A program made the translations under genes and the position numbers. The notes below the pieces were generated by a model that searched no databases, was not told the origin of the DNA, and saw nothing but the letters and a program-made list of their open reading frames with translations. A DNA stretch of 64,000 bases from Triticum aestivum (lineage: Eukaryota; Streptophyta; Magnoliopsida; Poales; Poaceae): positions 227,041,780 through 227,105,779 of the forward strand of contig NC_057808.1 in the NCBI RefSeq assembly GCF_018294505.1, given 5' to 3'. Position 1 is the stretch's first letter. Every line of letters begins with the position of its first letter. Below are positions 55,863 through 64,000 of the stretch, piece by piece.

Positions 55863-56820
55863 ATGGCAGGCGCCCCGCCACCGGCTCCGGCGGCCGGTGC
55901 TGACGAGGGTGCCAGGGGGCTCCGAGCCCTGGCCCTCGCCCTTCGGCAGGTGCGATGGCCACCCAAGTTCCGGCCGGAGATGCCGCCGCGCTACGACGGC
56001 GCGTCGGACCCGTGGGCGTTCCTGCTGGCATACATGGAGGCTGCCCTCGAGGCCGGGGGCGACAACAAGGTCATGGCCAACTGGCTCCCCATGGCCCTTG
56101 CAGGCGAGCCACGCGCCTGGCTGCTCAACCTCCCTGGATCCATGGCGGCGTCCTGGGGTACTCCGCGACCTCTTCACTACACGCTACGCGGTGCCGGCGC
56201 ACCACGCAGTCGCAGCCCTGCTGGGCAGCTCTCAAGCACCGCCTTCGGATCGCCACGTCAAGCCATTCCTCCGTCAGATCGGTGCCACTTCCAAGCGCCC
56301 GGGGGCTCCGCCGGGTTGGGCTGCGCCCGAGGCCGACCTCACCTTTGGCTCAGAAGACCACCCCAACTTTACTGCCGGCTCGGTCAAGCTCCCAATGCTC
56401 TGCAACGTGGCTGTTACCAAGACCCTCATCGACGGCGGAGCGGGCCTCAACTTGCTCTCCGTAGAGGCCTTTAGCCTTCTTCACGTGCCACTCGAGCGGC
56501 TCAGTCTCAGCAAGCCCTTCTCAGGAGTTGGTGGCGGCACTGCCCGCTCTCTGGGATAGGTCCGCCTCCCCATCACCTTCGGCACATGCGACAACTACCG
56601 CACCGAGCTGGTCGACTTCGACATCGCCTGCATCGGCCGCCCATACAACGCCATCCTCGGGTACCCAGCTCTCGCCCAGTTCATGGCGGTGACTCATCCG
56701 GCCTACAACCTCATGAAATGCCTGGGAGCAAAGGCGTCCTCACCATCAAGGGGGACACCAAGGAGGCCGTGACGGTGCTCAAACTCGCCCTCAAAACCGC
56801 CGCGGCGGCGTAGCCTGTCG
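55863..56820 (+). pseudogene. gag: E2 shortened gag and protease
   Basis: ATG 55863 starts a gag frame (PPRYDGASDPWAFLL, ANWLPMALAGEPRAWLLNLPG) that breaks at about 56157. The next frame joins the gag tail (RDLFTTRYAVP, FLRQIGA) directly to protease IDGGAGLNLLS (about 56428-56460). Most of the capsid and the zinc knuckle expected between them (compare E1 and E3) are absent, so gag is internally deleted or this copy derives from a short form. TAG at 56557-56559 and a frameshift near 56720 follow. Confidence 0.75.
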
Positions 56821-58735
56821 ACGCGGGCACCTCCAAGCCCAAGGGGGCCATACCGAGCAAGAAGAAGCAGTTGTTCACACAAGACACGGCGGAAACCAAG
56901 CAGGTGCCGGTCAACGAGGACGCGCCCTCAGGAGCCACCTTTACCATAGGTGCCAGCCTCGACCAAGTCCAAGAGGAAGCTTTAGTGAAGTTCTTGCGCG
57001 CAAACAAGGATATATTCGTGTGGGAGCCCAATCAACTGGTAGGAGTCCCGAGAGAGGTGATTCAGCATCATTTAAGGGTATGCCCCAATGTACGCCCCGT
57101 AAAGCAGCGGGCGAGAAGGCAGTCCACTGAGAAGCATGCCTTCATTGTCCAAGAGACCCGCAAGCTAGAAGCGGCGGGTGCCATTCACGAGGTTCGGTAT
57201 CCCGAATGGCTGGCGAACCCCGTCGTGGTGACGAAGTAAGGCGGGAAGGAACAGATGTGCATCGACTTCACCAACCTTAACAAAGCCTGCCCCCAAGATC
57301 CGTTCCCGCTCCCATGCATCGATTAGATCGTCGACTCCACCGCCGAGTGCGACCTGCTGTGCTTCCTGGATGCATTCTCAGGATATCACCAGATCAAGAT
57401 GGCGGTAGAAGATGTGGAGAAGACAGCCTTCCTGACCCCGTGTGGGGTGTACTGCTACACCTGCATGCCCTTTGGATTGCGCAACGCGGGCGCAACCTTT
57501 CAGTGACTGATGCACATCGCCTTAGGGGGACAGCTCGGAAGAAACACAGAGGCCTACATCGACGACATCGTGGTGAAATATCGGGAGGCGAGGACCCTGA
57601 TCCAAGACCTGGAAGAAACCTTCGAGAGCCTGCGCCACGTGAACTTGCGGCTCAACCCGGAGAAGTGCGTGTTCGGCGTCCCTTCCGGTAAGCTGCTGGG
57701 CTTTCTCGTGTCCCACAGAGGGATCGAGGCCAATCCAGAGAAGATCAAGGCCATCGAGGACATGAGCCCGCCGCAGACCCTGAAGGAGATGCAGAAGCTG
57801 GCTGGTCGGGTAACTGCGTTGGGACGCTTCATCTCCAAGCTAGGGGAACGCGCCCTACCCTTCTTCAAGCTGATGACGAAGAAGGGCCCATTAGAGTGGA
57901 CCCAGGAGGCCGACCAAGCTTTTCAAGACCTCAAGAGGTACCTGACCAGCCCTCCGGTGATGGTGGCACCACGACCCCTCGAGCCCCTAGTGTTCTACCT
58001 CGCCGCTACCCCGTACTCCGCCAGCGCAGCATTGGTGGCGGTTCGGGAGGAGCACCAAGCCAAGGGCGCGCTGCGCCAAGCTACAGCTGAAATGACGCAA
58101 GATCAGGAAGGCGCCGCGGGGGTCGCAGTGGCGTCAACGGAAGACCAAGCTCGGCAGGACGATGTCACAGAAACCCCCGCAAGCGACCAGGTGCTAGGAG
58201 TTCCACCACCTCAGGAGATGCCTGGGCCCCCGCAAAACATGAGCCTCGCCAGCGCGCCAGCCCTCGTCGAGCACCCGGTGTATTTTGTCAGCACGGTGTT
58301 GCGGGACACAAGGGCACGATATCCCATGCCTCAAAAGCTCCTGCTAGCACTCTTGGTGGCCTCGCGCAAGCTGCGGCATTACTTCCAGGGCCACCCCATC
58401 AAGGTCGTCTCAGCCTATCCATTGGAGAGGGTGCTCAGGAGCCCCAATTCTGCTGGAAAGGTCGCCCAGTGGAACATCGAGTTGCAAGCATTCCAGTTAG
58501 AGTTCAGCACTACCAGGGTCATCAAGGGAGCCGCGCTCGCTGATTTTGTCGCCGAATGGACGGACGTCCCGGCGCTTGAAGTAGGCGAAGACCGGTCCAC
58601 CTCGCTAGGAAGTGAAGCACCAGACGGTTGGGTCATGTACTTCGATGGCGCCTTCGCGCACCAAGGCGCAAGGGCTGGAGCAGTACTCATCTCGCCCACT
58701 CAGGACAAGCTCTACTACGCCGTGTAGCTCTGCTT
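56821..58735 (+). pseudogene. pol: E2 reverse transcriptase
   Basis: Block order: EVRYPEWLANPVVV, CIDFTNLNKACPQDPFPLP, AFSGYHQIKM, PFGLRNAGATFQ and the active site YIDD at 57555-57566. Stops occur at 57237-57239 (TAA), at about 57325 (TAG) and 57505 (TGA) and at 58725-58727 (TAG). The connection to RNase H has a long linker with Gln/Glu/Pro-rich text (about 58040-58270) not seen in E3. Confidence 0.85.
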
Positions 58736-60132
58736 TCAGCATGGTGAGAAGGTCTCCAACAACATCGCGGAATATGAAGGCCGCATAGCTGGCCTGAAGG
58801 CCACATCAGCTCTGCGAGTGAAGCGCCTTACCATTAGAGGCGACTCGCAGCTCCTTGTCAACTTCTCCAACAAAGTATACGAGTCGATGGACGAGCATAT
58901 GGAGGCATACCTCACGGAGGTGCGCAAGATGGAGAAGCAGTTCTTGGGCCTGGAGCTGCAGCACGTGCCCCGGGGCACCAACAAGGAGGCCGAAGACATC
59001 GCCAGGAGAGCATCCAAGCGGCAGCCAGAAGAGCCCGGTGTCTTTGAGGAACGGCTCTTCAAGCCATCGGCGACACCACCACTTTCAATCACGGCTCAGC
59101 CTCGGGAGGAACTCCCACAGCCTCCTACCTCAGGAGCCCCGGCCTGTGGCCCGACCTCAGGAGCTCGCTTGCCCTTGGCGCTCGAACCTCAGGAGGGATG
59201 CTGGACCAAGGAATTTGAAGAATATCTGATGCAAGGGGCGCTGCCAGACAAAGAGGAGGATGTAGAGCGTGTGGTTCGACAAGCCACGGCGTACTGCATC
59301 CAGGATGGTGAGTTGTACAGGAAGCGGCCAAACGACGTCTCCCTGCGCTGTATTTCCAGGGACCAGGGGAAGGAGCTGCTAACTGACATACACAGTGGGG
59401 ACTGCGGGCACCACTCGTCATCCCGGACCCTCGTCGGCAAAGTATTCTGCAGTGGGTTCTACAGGCCCACTGCGCTCAACGACGCAGCTGAGCTGGTGAG
59501 GTCCTGTGAAGCCTGCCAGTTCCACGCCAAGCGGATTCATCAGCCGGCTCAGGGCCTCCAGACCATTCCGCTCACATGGCCGTTCGTGGTCTGGGGGCTG
59601 GACATCTTGGGCCCGTTCCCTCGAGCGCCTGGGGGCTACCGCTACCTCTACGTCGCCATCGACAAGTTCAACAAGTGGGTGGAAGTGGAAGCCGTCCGTA
59701 CCATCCCCGCTGGCTCTGCTGTCAAGTTCATCAAGGGCCTCGTGAGCCGCTTCGGGGTCCCCAACCGCATCATCACATATAATGGCTCGCAGTTCACTAG
59801 TAACCTCTTCAAAACCTATTGTGCTAACCTTGGAACGCAGATCTGCTACGCTTCGGTGGTGCACCCCAGGATCAATGGTTAGGCCGAACGCGCCAACGCG
59901 GAGGTCCTGAGGGGCCTCAAGACCAGGACCTTCAAGAAGAAGCTCGAGGCCTGTGGCAGGGGCTGGCACGACGAGCTCTAGTCCGTGCTATGGTCTATCC
60001 GCACCACCGCCACCAAACCAACGGGCGAGACCCCATTCTTCCTCATCTACAGAGCTGAAGCAGTCCTTCCTCACGAGGTTAAACATCGCTCCGCACGGGG
60101 GCGTTCGATGAAACACAGCAGGACGCCACGCG
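58600..60132 (+). pseudogene. pol: E2 RNase H and integrase, catalytic loss
   Basis: RNase H acidic residues are in YFDGAF, AEYEGR and GDSQLLV, split by TAG at 58725-58727. Integrase has the zinc region (GHHSSSRTL...CEAC) and Asp in WGLDILGPF, but the second catalytic Asp is Tyr (ITYNGSQF, near 59778), and TAG (59880-59882) sits just before the Glu in AERANAEV. Another TAG lies near 59980. The Angela LTR cuts it at 60133. It cannot be active. Confidence 0.85.
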
Positions 60133-61866
60133 TGAAGGAAATATGCCCTAGAGGCAATAATAAAGTTATTATTTATTTCCTTATATCATGATAAATGTTT
60201 ATTATTCATGCTAGAATTGTATTAACTGGAAACATAATACTTGTGTGAATACATAGACAAACAGAGTGTCACTAGTATGCCTGTACTTGACTAGCTCGTT
60301 GATCAAAGATGGTTATGTTTCCTAGCCATAGACATGAGTTGTCATTTGATTAACGGGATCACATCATTAGGAGAATGATGTGATTGACTTGACCCATTCC
60401 GTTAGCTTAGCACTCGATCGTTTAGTATGTTGCTATTGCTTTCTTCATGACTTATACATGTTCCTATGACTATGAGATTATGCAACTCCCGTTTACCGGA
60501 GGAACACTCTGTGTGCTACCAAACGTCACAACGTAACTGGGTGATTATAAAGGTGCTCTACAGGTGTCTCCAAAGGTACTTGTTGGGTTGGCGTATTTCG
60601 AGATTAGGATTTGTCACTCCGATTGTCTGAGAGGTATCTCTGGGCCCACTCAGTAATACGAATCACTATAAGCCTTGCAAGCATTGTAACTAATGAGTTA
60701 GTTGCGGGATGATGTATTACGGAACGAGTAAAGAGACTTGCCGGTAACGAGATTGAACTAGGTATCGAGATACCGACGATCGAATCTCGGGCAAGTAACA
60801 TACCGATGACAAAGGGAACAACGTATGTTGTCATGCGGTCTGACCGATAAAGATCTTCGTAGAATATGTGGGAGCCAATATAAGCATCCAGGTTCCGCTA
60901 TTGGTTATTGACCGGAGAGGTGTCTCGGTCATGTCTACATAGTTCTCGAACCCGTGGGGTCCGCACGCTTAACGTTACGATGACAGTTATATTATGAGTT
61001 TATATGTTTTGATGTACCGAAGGTTGTTCGGAGTCCCGGATGTGATCACGGACATAACGAGGAGTCTCGAAATGGTCGAGACATAAAGATTGATATATTG
61101 GAAGCCTATGTTTGGATATCAGAAGTGTTCCGGGTGAAATCGGGATTTTTCCGGAGTACCGGGAGGTTACCGGAACCCCCCGGTAACTTAATGGGCCTTA
61201 GTGGGCCTAGGTGGAAAAGAGGAGAGGAGGCCAGGGCAGGGCCGCATGCCCCTCCCCCCCAGTCCGAATAGGACAAGGAGAGGGGGCGGCGCCCCCCCTT
61301 TCCTTCCTCCCCTCCACCTCTTCCCCCTCTCTCTCCTAGTCCAACATGGAAAAGGGGGGGAGTCCTACTCCCAGTAGGAGTAGGACTCCTCCTGGCGCGC
61401 CTCTCCCCTTGGCCGGCCGAACCCCCCTTGCTCCTTTATATACGGGGGCAGGGGGGCACCTCTAGACACAATTGATCATTGATCTCTTAGCCGTGTGCGG
61501 TGCCCCCCTCCACTATATTACACCTCGATAATATCATAGCGGTGCTTAGGCGAAGCCCTGCGTCGGTAGAACATCATCATTGTCACCACGCCGTCGTGCT
61601 GACGAAACTCTCCCTCAACACTCGGCTGGATCGGAGTTCAAGGGACGTCATCAAGCTGAACGTGTGCTGAACTCGGAGGTGCCGTGCGTTCGGTACTTGA
61701 TCGGTCGGATCGTGAAGACGTACGACTACATCAACCGCGTTGTGTTAACGCTTCCGCTTTCGGTCTACGAGGGTACGTGGACAACACTCTCCCCTCTCGT
61801 TGCTATGCATCACCATGATCTTGCGTGTGCGTAGGAATTTTTTTGAAATTACTACGTTCCCCAACA
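60133..61866 (+). repeat. Angela-type 5' LTR
   Basis: 1,734 bp, TGAAGGAAATATGCCC...TACGTTCCCCAACA. A TATA box TTTATATA lies at 61435-61442, and short inverted-repeat-rich GC text precedes it (TAGTAGGAGTAGGACTCC-like near 61370). Confidence 0.95.
61435..61442 (+). promoter_or_regulatory. TATA box of the Angela-type LTR
   Basis: TTTATATA in CTCCTTTATATACGGG, the usual promoter position of the family. The same text, reversed, occurs in the solo LTR near 35064-35076. Confidence 0.6.
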
Positions 61867-61867
61867 G

Positions 61868-61880
61868 TGGCATCCGAGCC
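61868..61880 (+). other. Primer binding site, variant
   Basis: TGGCATCCGAGCC stands where TGGTATCAGAGCC (initiator methionine tRNA) is expected, one base after the LTR. Two substitutions may weaken priming or reflect later mutation. Confidence 0.7.
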
Positions 61881-63106
61881 TGGTTTTATGCGTTGATGTT
61901 ATATGCACGAGTAGAACACAAGTGAGTTGTGGGCGATATAAGTCATACTGCTTACCAGCATGTCATATTTTGGTTCAGCGGTATTGTGAGATGAAGCGGC
62001 CCGGACCGACATTACGCGTACGCTTACGCGAGACTGGTTTCACCGTTGCGAGCACTCGTTGCTTAAAGGTGACTGGCGGGTGTCTGTCTCTCTCACTTTA
62101 GTTGAACCGAGTGTGGCTATGCCCGGTCCTTGCGAAGGTTAAAACAGCACCAACTTGACAAACTATCGTTGTGGTTTTGATGCGTAGGTAAGAACGGTTC
62201 TTGCTAAGCCCGTAGCAGCCACGTAAAACTTGCAATAACAAAGTAGAGGACGTCTAACTTGTTTTTGCAGGGCATGTTGTGATGTGATATGGTCAAGACA
62301 TGATGCTGAATTTTATTGTATGAGATGATCATGTTTTGTAACCGAGTTATCGACAACTGGCAGGAGCCATATGGTTGTCGCTTTATTGTATGCAATGCAA
62401 TCGCCATGTAATTGTTTTACTTTATCACTAAGCGGTAGCGATAGTCGTAAAAGCAATAGTTGGCGAGACGACAACGATGCTACGATGGAGATCAAGGTGT
62501 CGCGCCGGTGACGATGGTGATCATGACGGTGCTTCGGAGATGGAGATCACAAGCACAAGATGATGATGGACATATCATATCACTTATATTGATTGCATGT
62601 GATGTTTATCTTTTATGCATCTTATCTTGCTTTGATTGACGGTAGCATTATAAGATGATCTCTGACTAAATTTCAAGATAAAAGTGTTCTCCCTGAGTAT
62701 GCACCGTTGCCAAAGTTCGTCGTGCCCAGACACCACGTGATGATCGGGTGATAAGCTCTACGTCCATCTACAACGGGTGCAAGCCAGTTTTGCACACGCA
62801 GAATACTCAGGTTAAACTTGACGAGCCTAGCATATGCGGATATGGCCTCGGAACACTGAGACCAAAAGGTCGAGCGTGAATCATATAGTAGATATGATCA
62901 ACAAAGTGATGTTCACCATTGAAAACTACTCCATTTCACGTGATGATCGGTTATGGTTTAGTTGATTTGGATGACGTAATCACTTAGATGATTAGAGGGA
63001 TGTCTATCTAAGTGGGAGTTCTTAAGTAATATGATTAATAGAACTTAAATTTATCATGAACTTAGTACCTGATAGTATCTTGCTTGTCTATGTTAATTGT
63101 AGATAG
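61881..63106 (+). other. Angela-type untranslated leader
   Basis: Non-coding leader of about 1.2 kb, as is usual for this family, which should hold packaging signals. Only short frames are present. A GATGATGATGG run lies at 62558-62569. Confidence 0.7.
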
Positions 63107-63916
63107 ATGGCACATGCTGTTGTTCCGTTGAATTTTAATGCGTTCCTTGAGAAAGCAAAGTTGAAAGATGATGGTAGCAATTACACGGACTGGGTCCGTA
63201 ACTTGAGGATTATCCTCATTGCTGCACAGAAGAATTACGTCCTGGAAGCACCGCTGGGTGCCAGGCCTGCTGCAAGAGCAACACCAGAGGTTATGAACGT
63301 CTGGCAGGGCAAAGCTGATGACTACTCGATAGTTCAGTGTGCCATGCTTTACGGCTTAGAACCGGGTCTTCAACGACGTTTTGAACGTCATGGAGCATAT
63401 GAGGTGTTCCAGGAGTTGAAGTTAATATTTCAAGCAAATGCCCGGATTGAGAGATATGAAGTCTCCAATAAGTTCTACAGCTGCAAGATGGAAGAGAATA
63501 GTTCTGTCAGTGAGCATATACTCAAAATTTCTGGGTATAACAATCACTTGATTCAACTGGGAGTTAATCTTCCGGATGATAGCGTCATTAATAGAATTCT
63601 TCAATCACTACCACCAAGCTACAAGAGCTTCGTGATGAACTATAACATGCAAGGGATGAATAAGACAATTCCCGAGCTCTTCGCAATGCTAAAGGCAGCG
63701 GAGATAGAAATCAAAAAGGAGCATCAAGTGTTGATGGTCAATAAGACCACTAGTTTCAAGAAAAAGGGCAAAGGGAAGAAGAAGGGGAACTTCAAGAAGA
63801 ACAGCAAGCAAGTTGCTGTTCAGGAGAAGAAACCCAAATCTGGACCTAAGCCTGAGACTGAGTGCTTCTACTGCAAGCAGACTGGTCACTGGAAGCGGAA
63901 CTGCCCCAAGTATTAG
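63107..63916 (+). CDS. gag: Copia gag (269 aa), truncated by a stop
   Basis: ATG 63107 starts the frame. The capsid part is UBN2/gag-polypeptide-like (NYTDWVRNLRIIL, VWQGKADDYSIVQCAML, VSNKFYSCKMEE, SVSEHILKISGYNNHL, LPPSYKSFVMNYNMQG). A Lys-rich linker (FKKKGKGKKKGNFKKN) and one CCHC zinc knuckle (CFYCKQTGHWKRNC, residues about 252-265) bind RNA. TAG at 63914-63916 ends the frame, but coding continues in frame behind it into what would be protease (DKKDGKVNKG and onward), so the stop is probably a mutation that cuts the gag-pol polyprotein. Gag itself looks intact and could be supplied in trans; that is inference. Confidence 0.9.
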   Translation: MAHAVVPLNFNAFLEKAKLKDDGSNYTDWVRNLRIILIAAQKNYVLEAPLGARPAARATPEVMNVWQGKADDYSIVQCAMLYGLEPGLQRRFERHGAYEVFQELKLIFQANARIERYEVSNKFYSCKMEENSSVSEHILKISGYNNHLIQLGVNLPDDSVINRILQSLPPSYKSFVMNYNMQGMNKTIPELFAMLKAAEIEIKKEHQVLMVNKTTSFKKKGKGKKKGNFKKNSKQVAVQEKKPKSGPKPETECFYCKQTGHWKRNCPKY

Positions 63917-64000
63917 GCGGATAAGAAGGATGGCAAGGTGAACAAAGGTATATGTGATATACATGTTATTGATGTGTACCTTACCAGAGCTCGCAGTAGC

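Larger units (their letters stand above)
55802..60132 (+). mobile_element. E2: Tat-lineage Gypsy interior, cut by Angela
   Basis: The interior of E2 from primer site through integrase core, plus strand. It carries at least six stops and several frameshifts, and is interrupted at 60133 by an Angela-type element. The integrase end, any antisense gene and the 3' LTR should lie beyond the window. Counting with its LTR, E2 starts at 40221 (left copy) or 53731 (right copy). Confidence 0.85.
60133..64000 (+). mobile_element. Angela/WIS/BARE-type Copia, 5' part
   Basis: A full 5' LTR, primer site, about 1.2 kb of leader and gag are present, then the window ends. It is inserted in E2 integrase; the left flank ACGCG (60128-60132) should recur after its 3' LTR outside the window. 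Confidence 0.9.

Overview
The window is nuclear DNA of a Triticeae grass (wheat, Aegilops, barley or rye group). The sequence shows this through several LTRs of the Angela/WIS/BARE Copia type, a Maximus-like Sirevirus, many LTRs opening with GATACGTCTCCAACGTATC, and Tat-lineage Gypsy elements. Almost everything is transposable element and most coding parts are broken. I see no rRNA, tRNA gene, CRISPR array or bacterial-type operon, and no gene that is clearly functional. A run of N (4176-4711) marks an assembly gap.

Layout, left to right. 1-1315: truncated minus-strand Gypsy LTR (Sabrina/WHAM-like). 1518-2319: two-exon GRF zinc-finger gene on the minus strand with a late in-frame stop. 2868-13511: complete non-autonomous LTR retrotransposon ('element A') with GTATA target duplications; its 5' LTR carries an 84-bp-arm inverted duplication and a nested solo LTR (3500-6711, TSD TTGTA). 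13621-14187: pseudogene of an unrecognised grass protein. 14708-16306: solo Gypsy LTR. 16557-21167: 5'-truncated Angela-type element, plus strand. 21168-22053: tandem-repeat tract, probably a CACTA end. 22054-23335: 3' end of a second element related to A, cut by a minus-strand Angela-type element (23336-25748).

From 25749 to the right edge is one deep nest. A minus-strand Tat Gypsy (E1, 25749-33670) sits in the minus-strand Angela pol. A Maximus-like Copia (33671-40220) sits in E1 gag and itself carries an Angela solo LTR. A plus-strand Tat Gypsy (E2, from 40221) sits in the Maximus integrase. A minus-strand Tat Gypsy (E3, 40886-53280) sits in the E2 5' LTR. Another Angela-type element (60133 to the end) sits in the E2 integrase. 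The missing halves of the outer elements should lie beyond base 64000.

Two things stand out. First, a block of about 2.3 kb (39769-42088) recurs as a direct repeat at 53280-55569, including the same Maximus/E2 and E2/E3 junctions; this is a segmental duplication about 2% diverged, or an assembly artefact. Second, E1 and E3 both carry, antisense to gag-pol and next to the 3' LTR, an extra gene of the 'putative gypsy type transposon' (PF04195-like) family. In E3 it can be read as six exons with GT-AG introns; in E1 as two exons with a single frameshift, although E1 has lost reverse transcriptase and integrase. I found no convincing wholly new biological system; these antisense genes and the duplication are the best leads.
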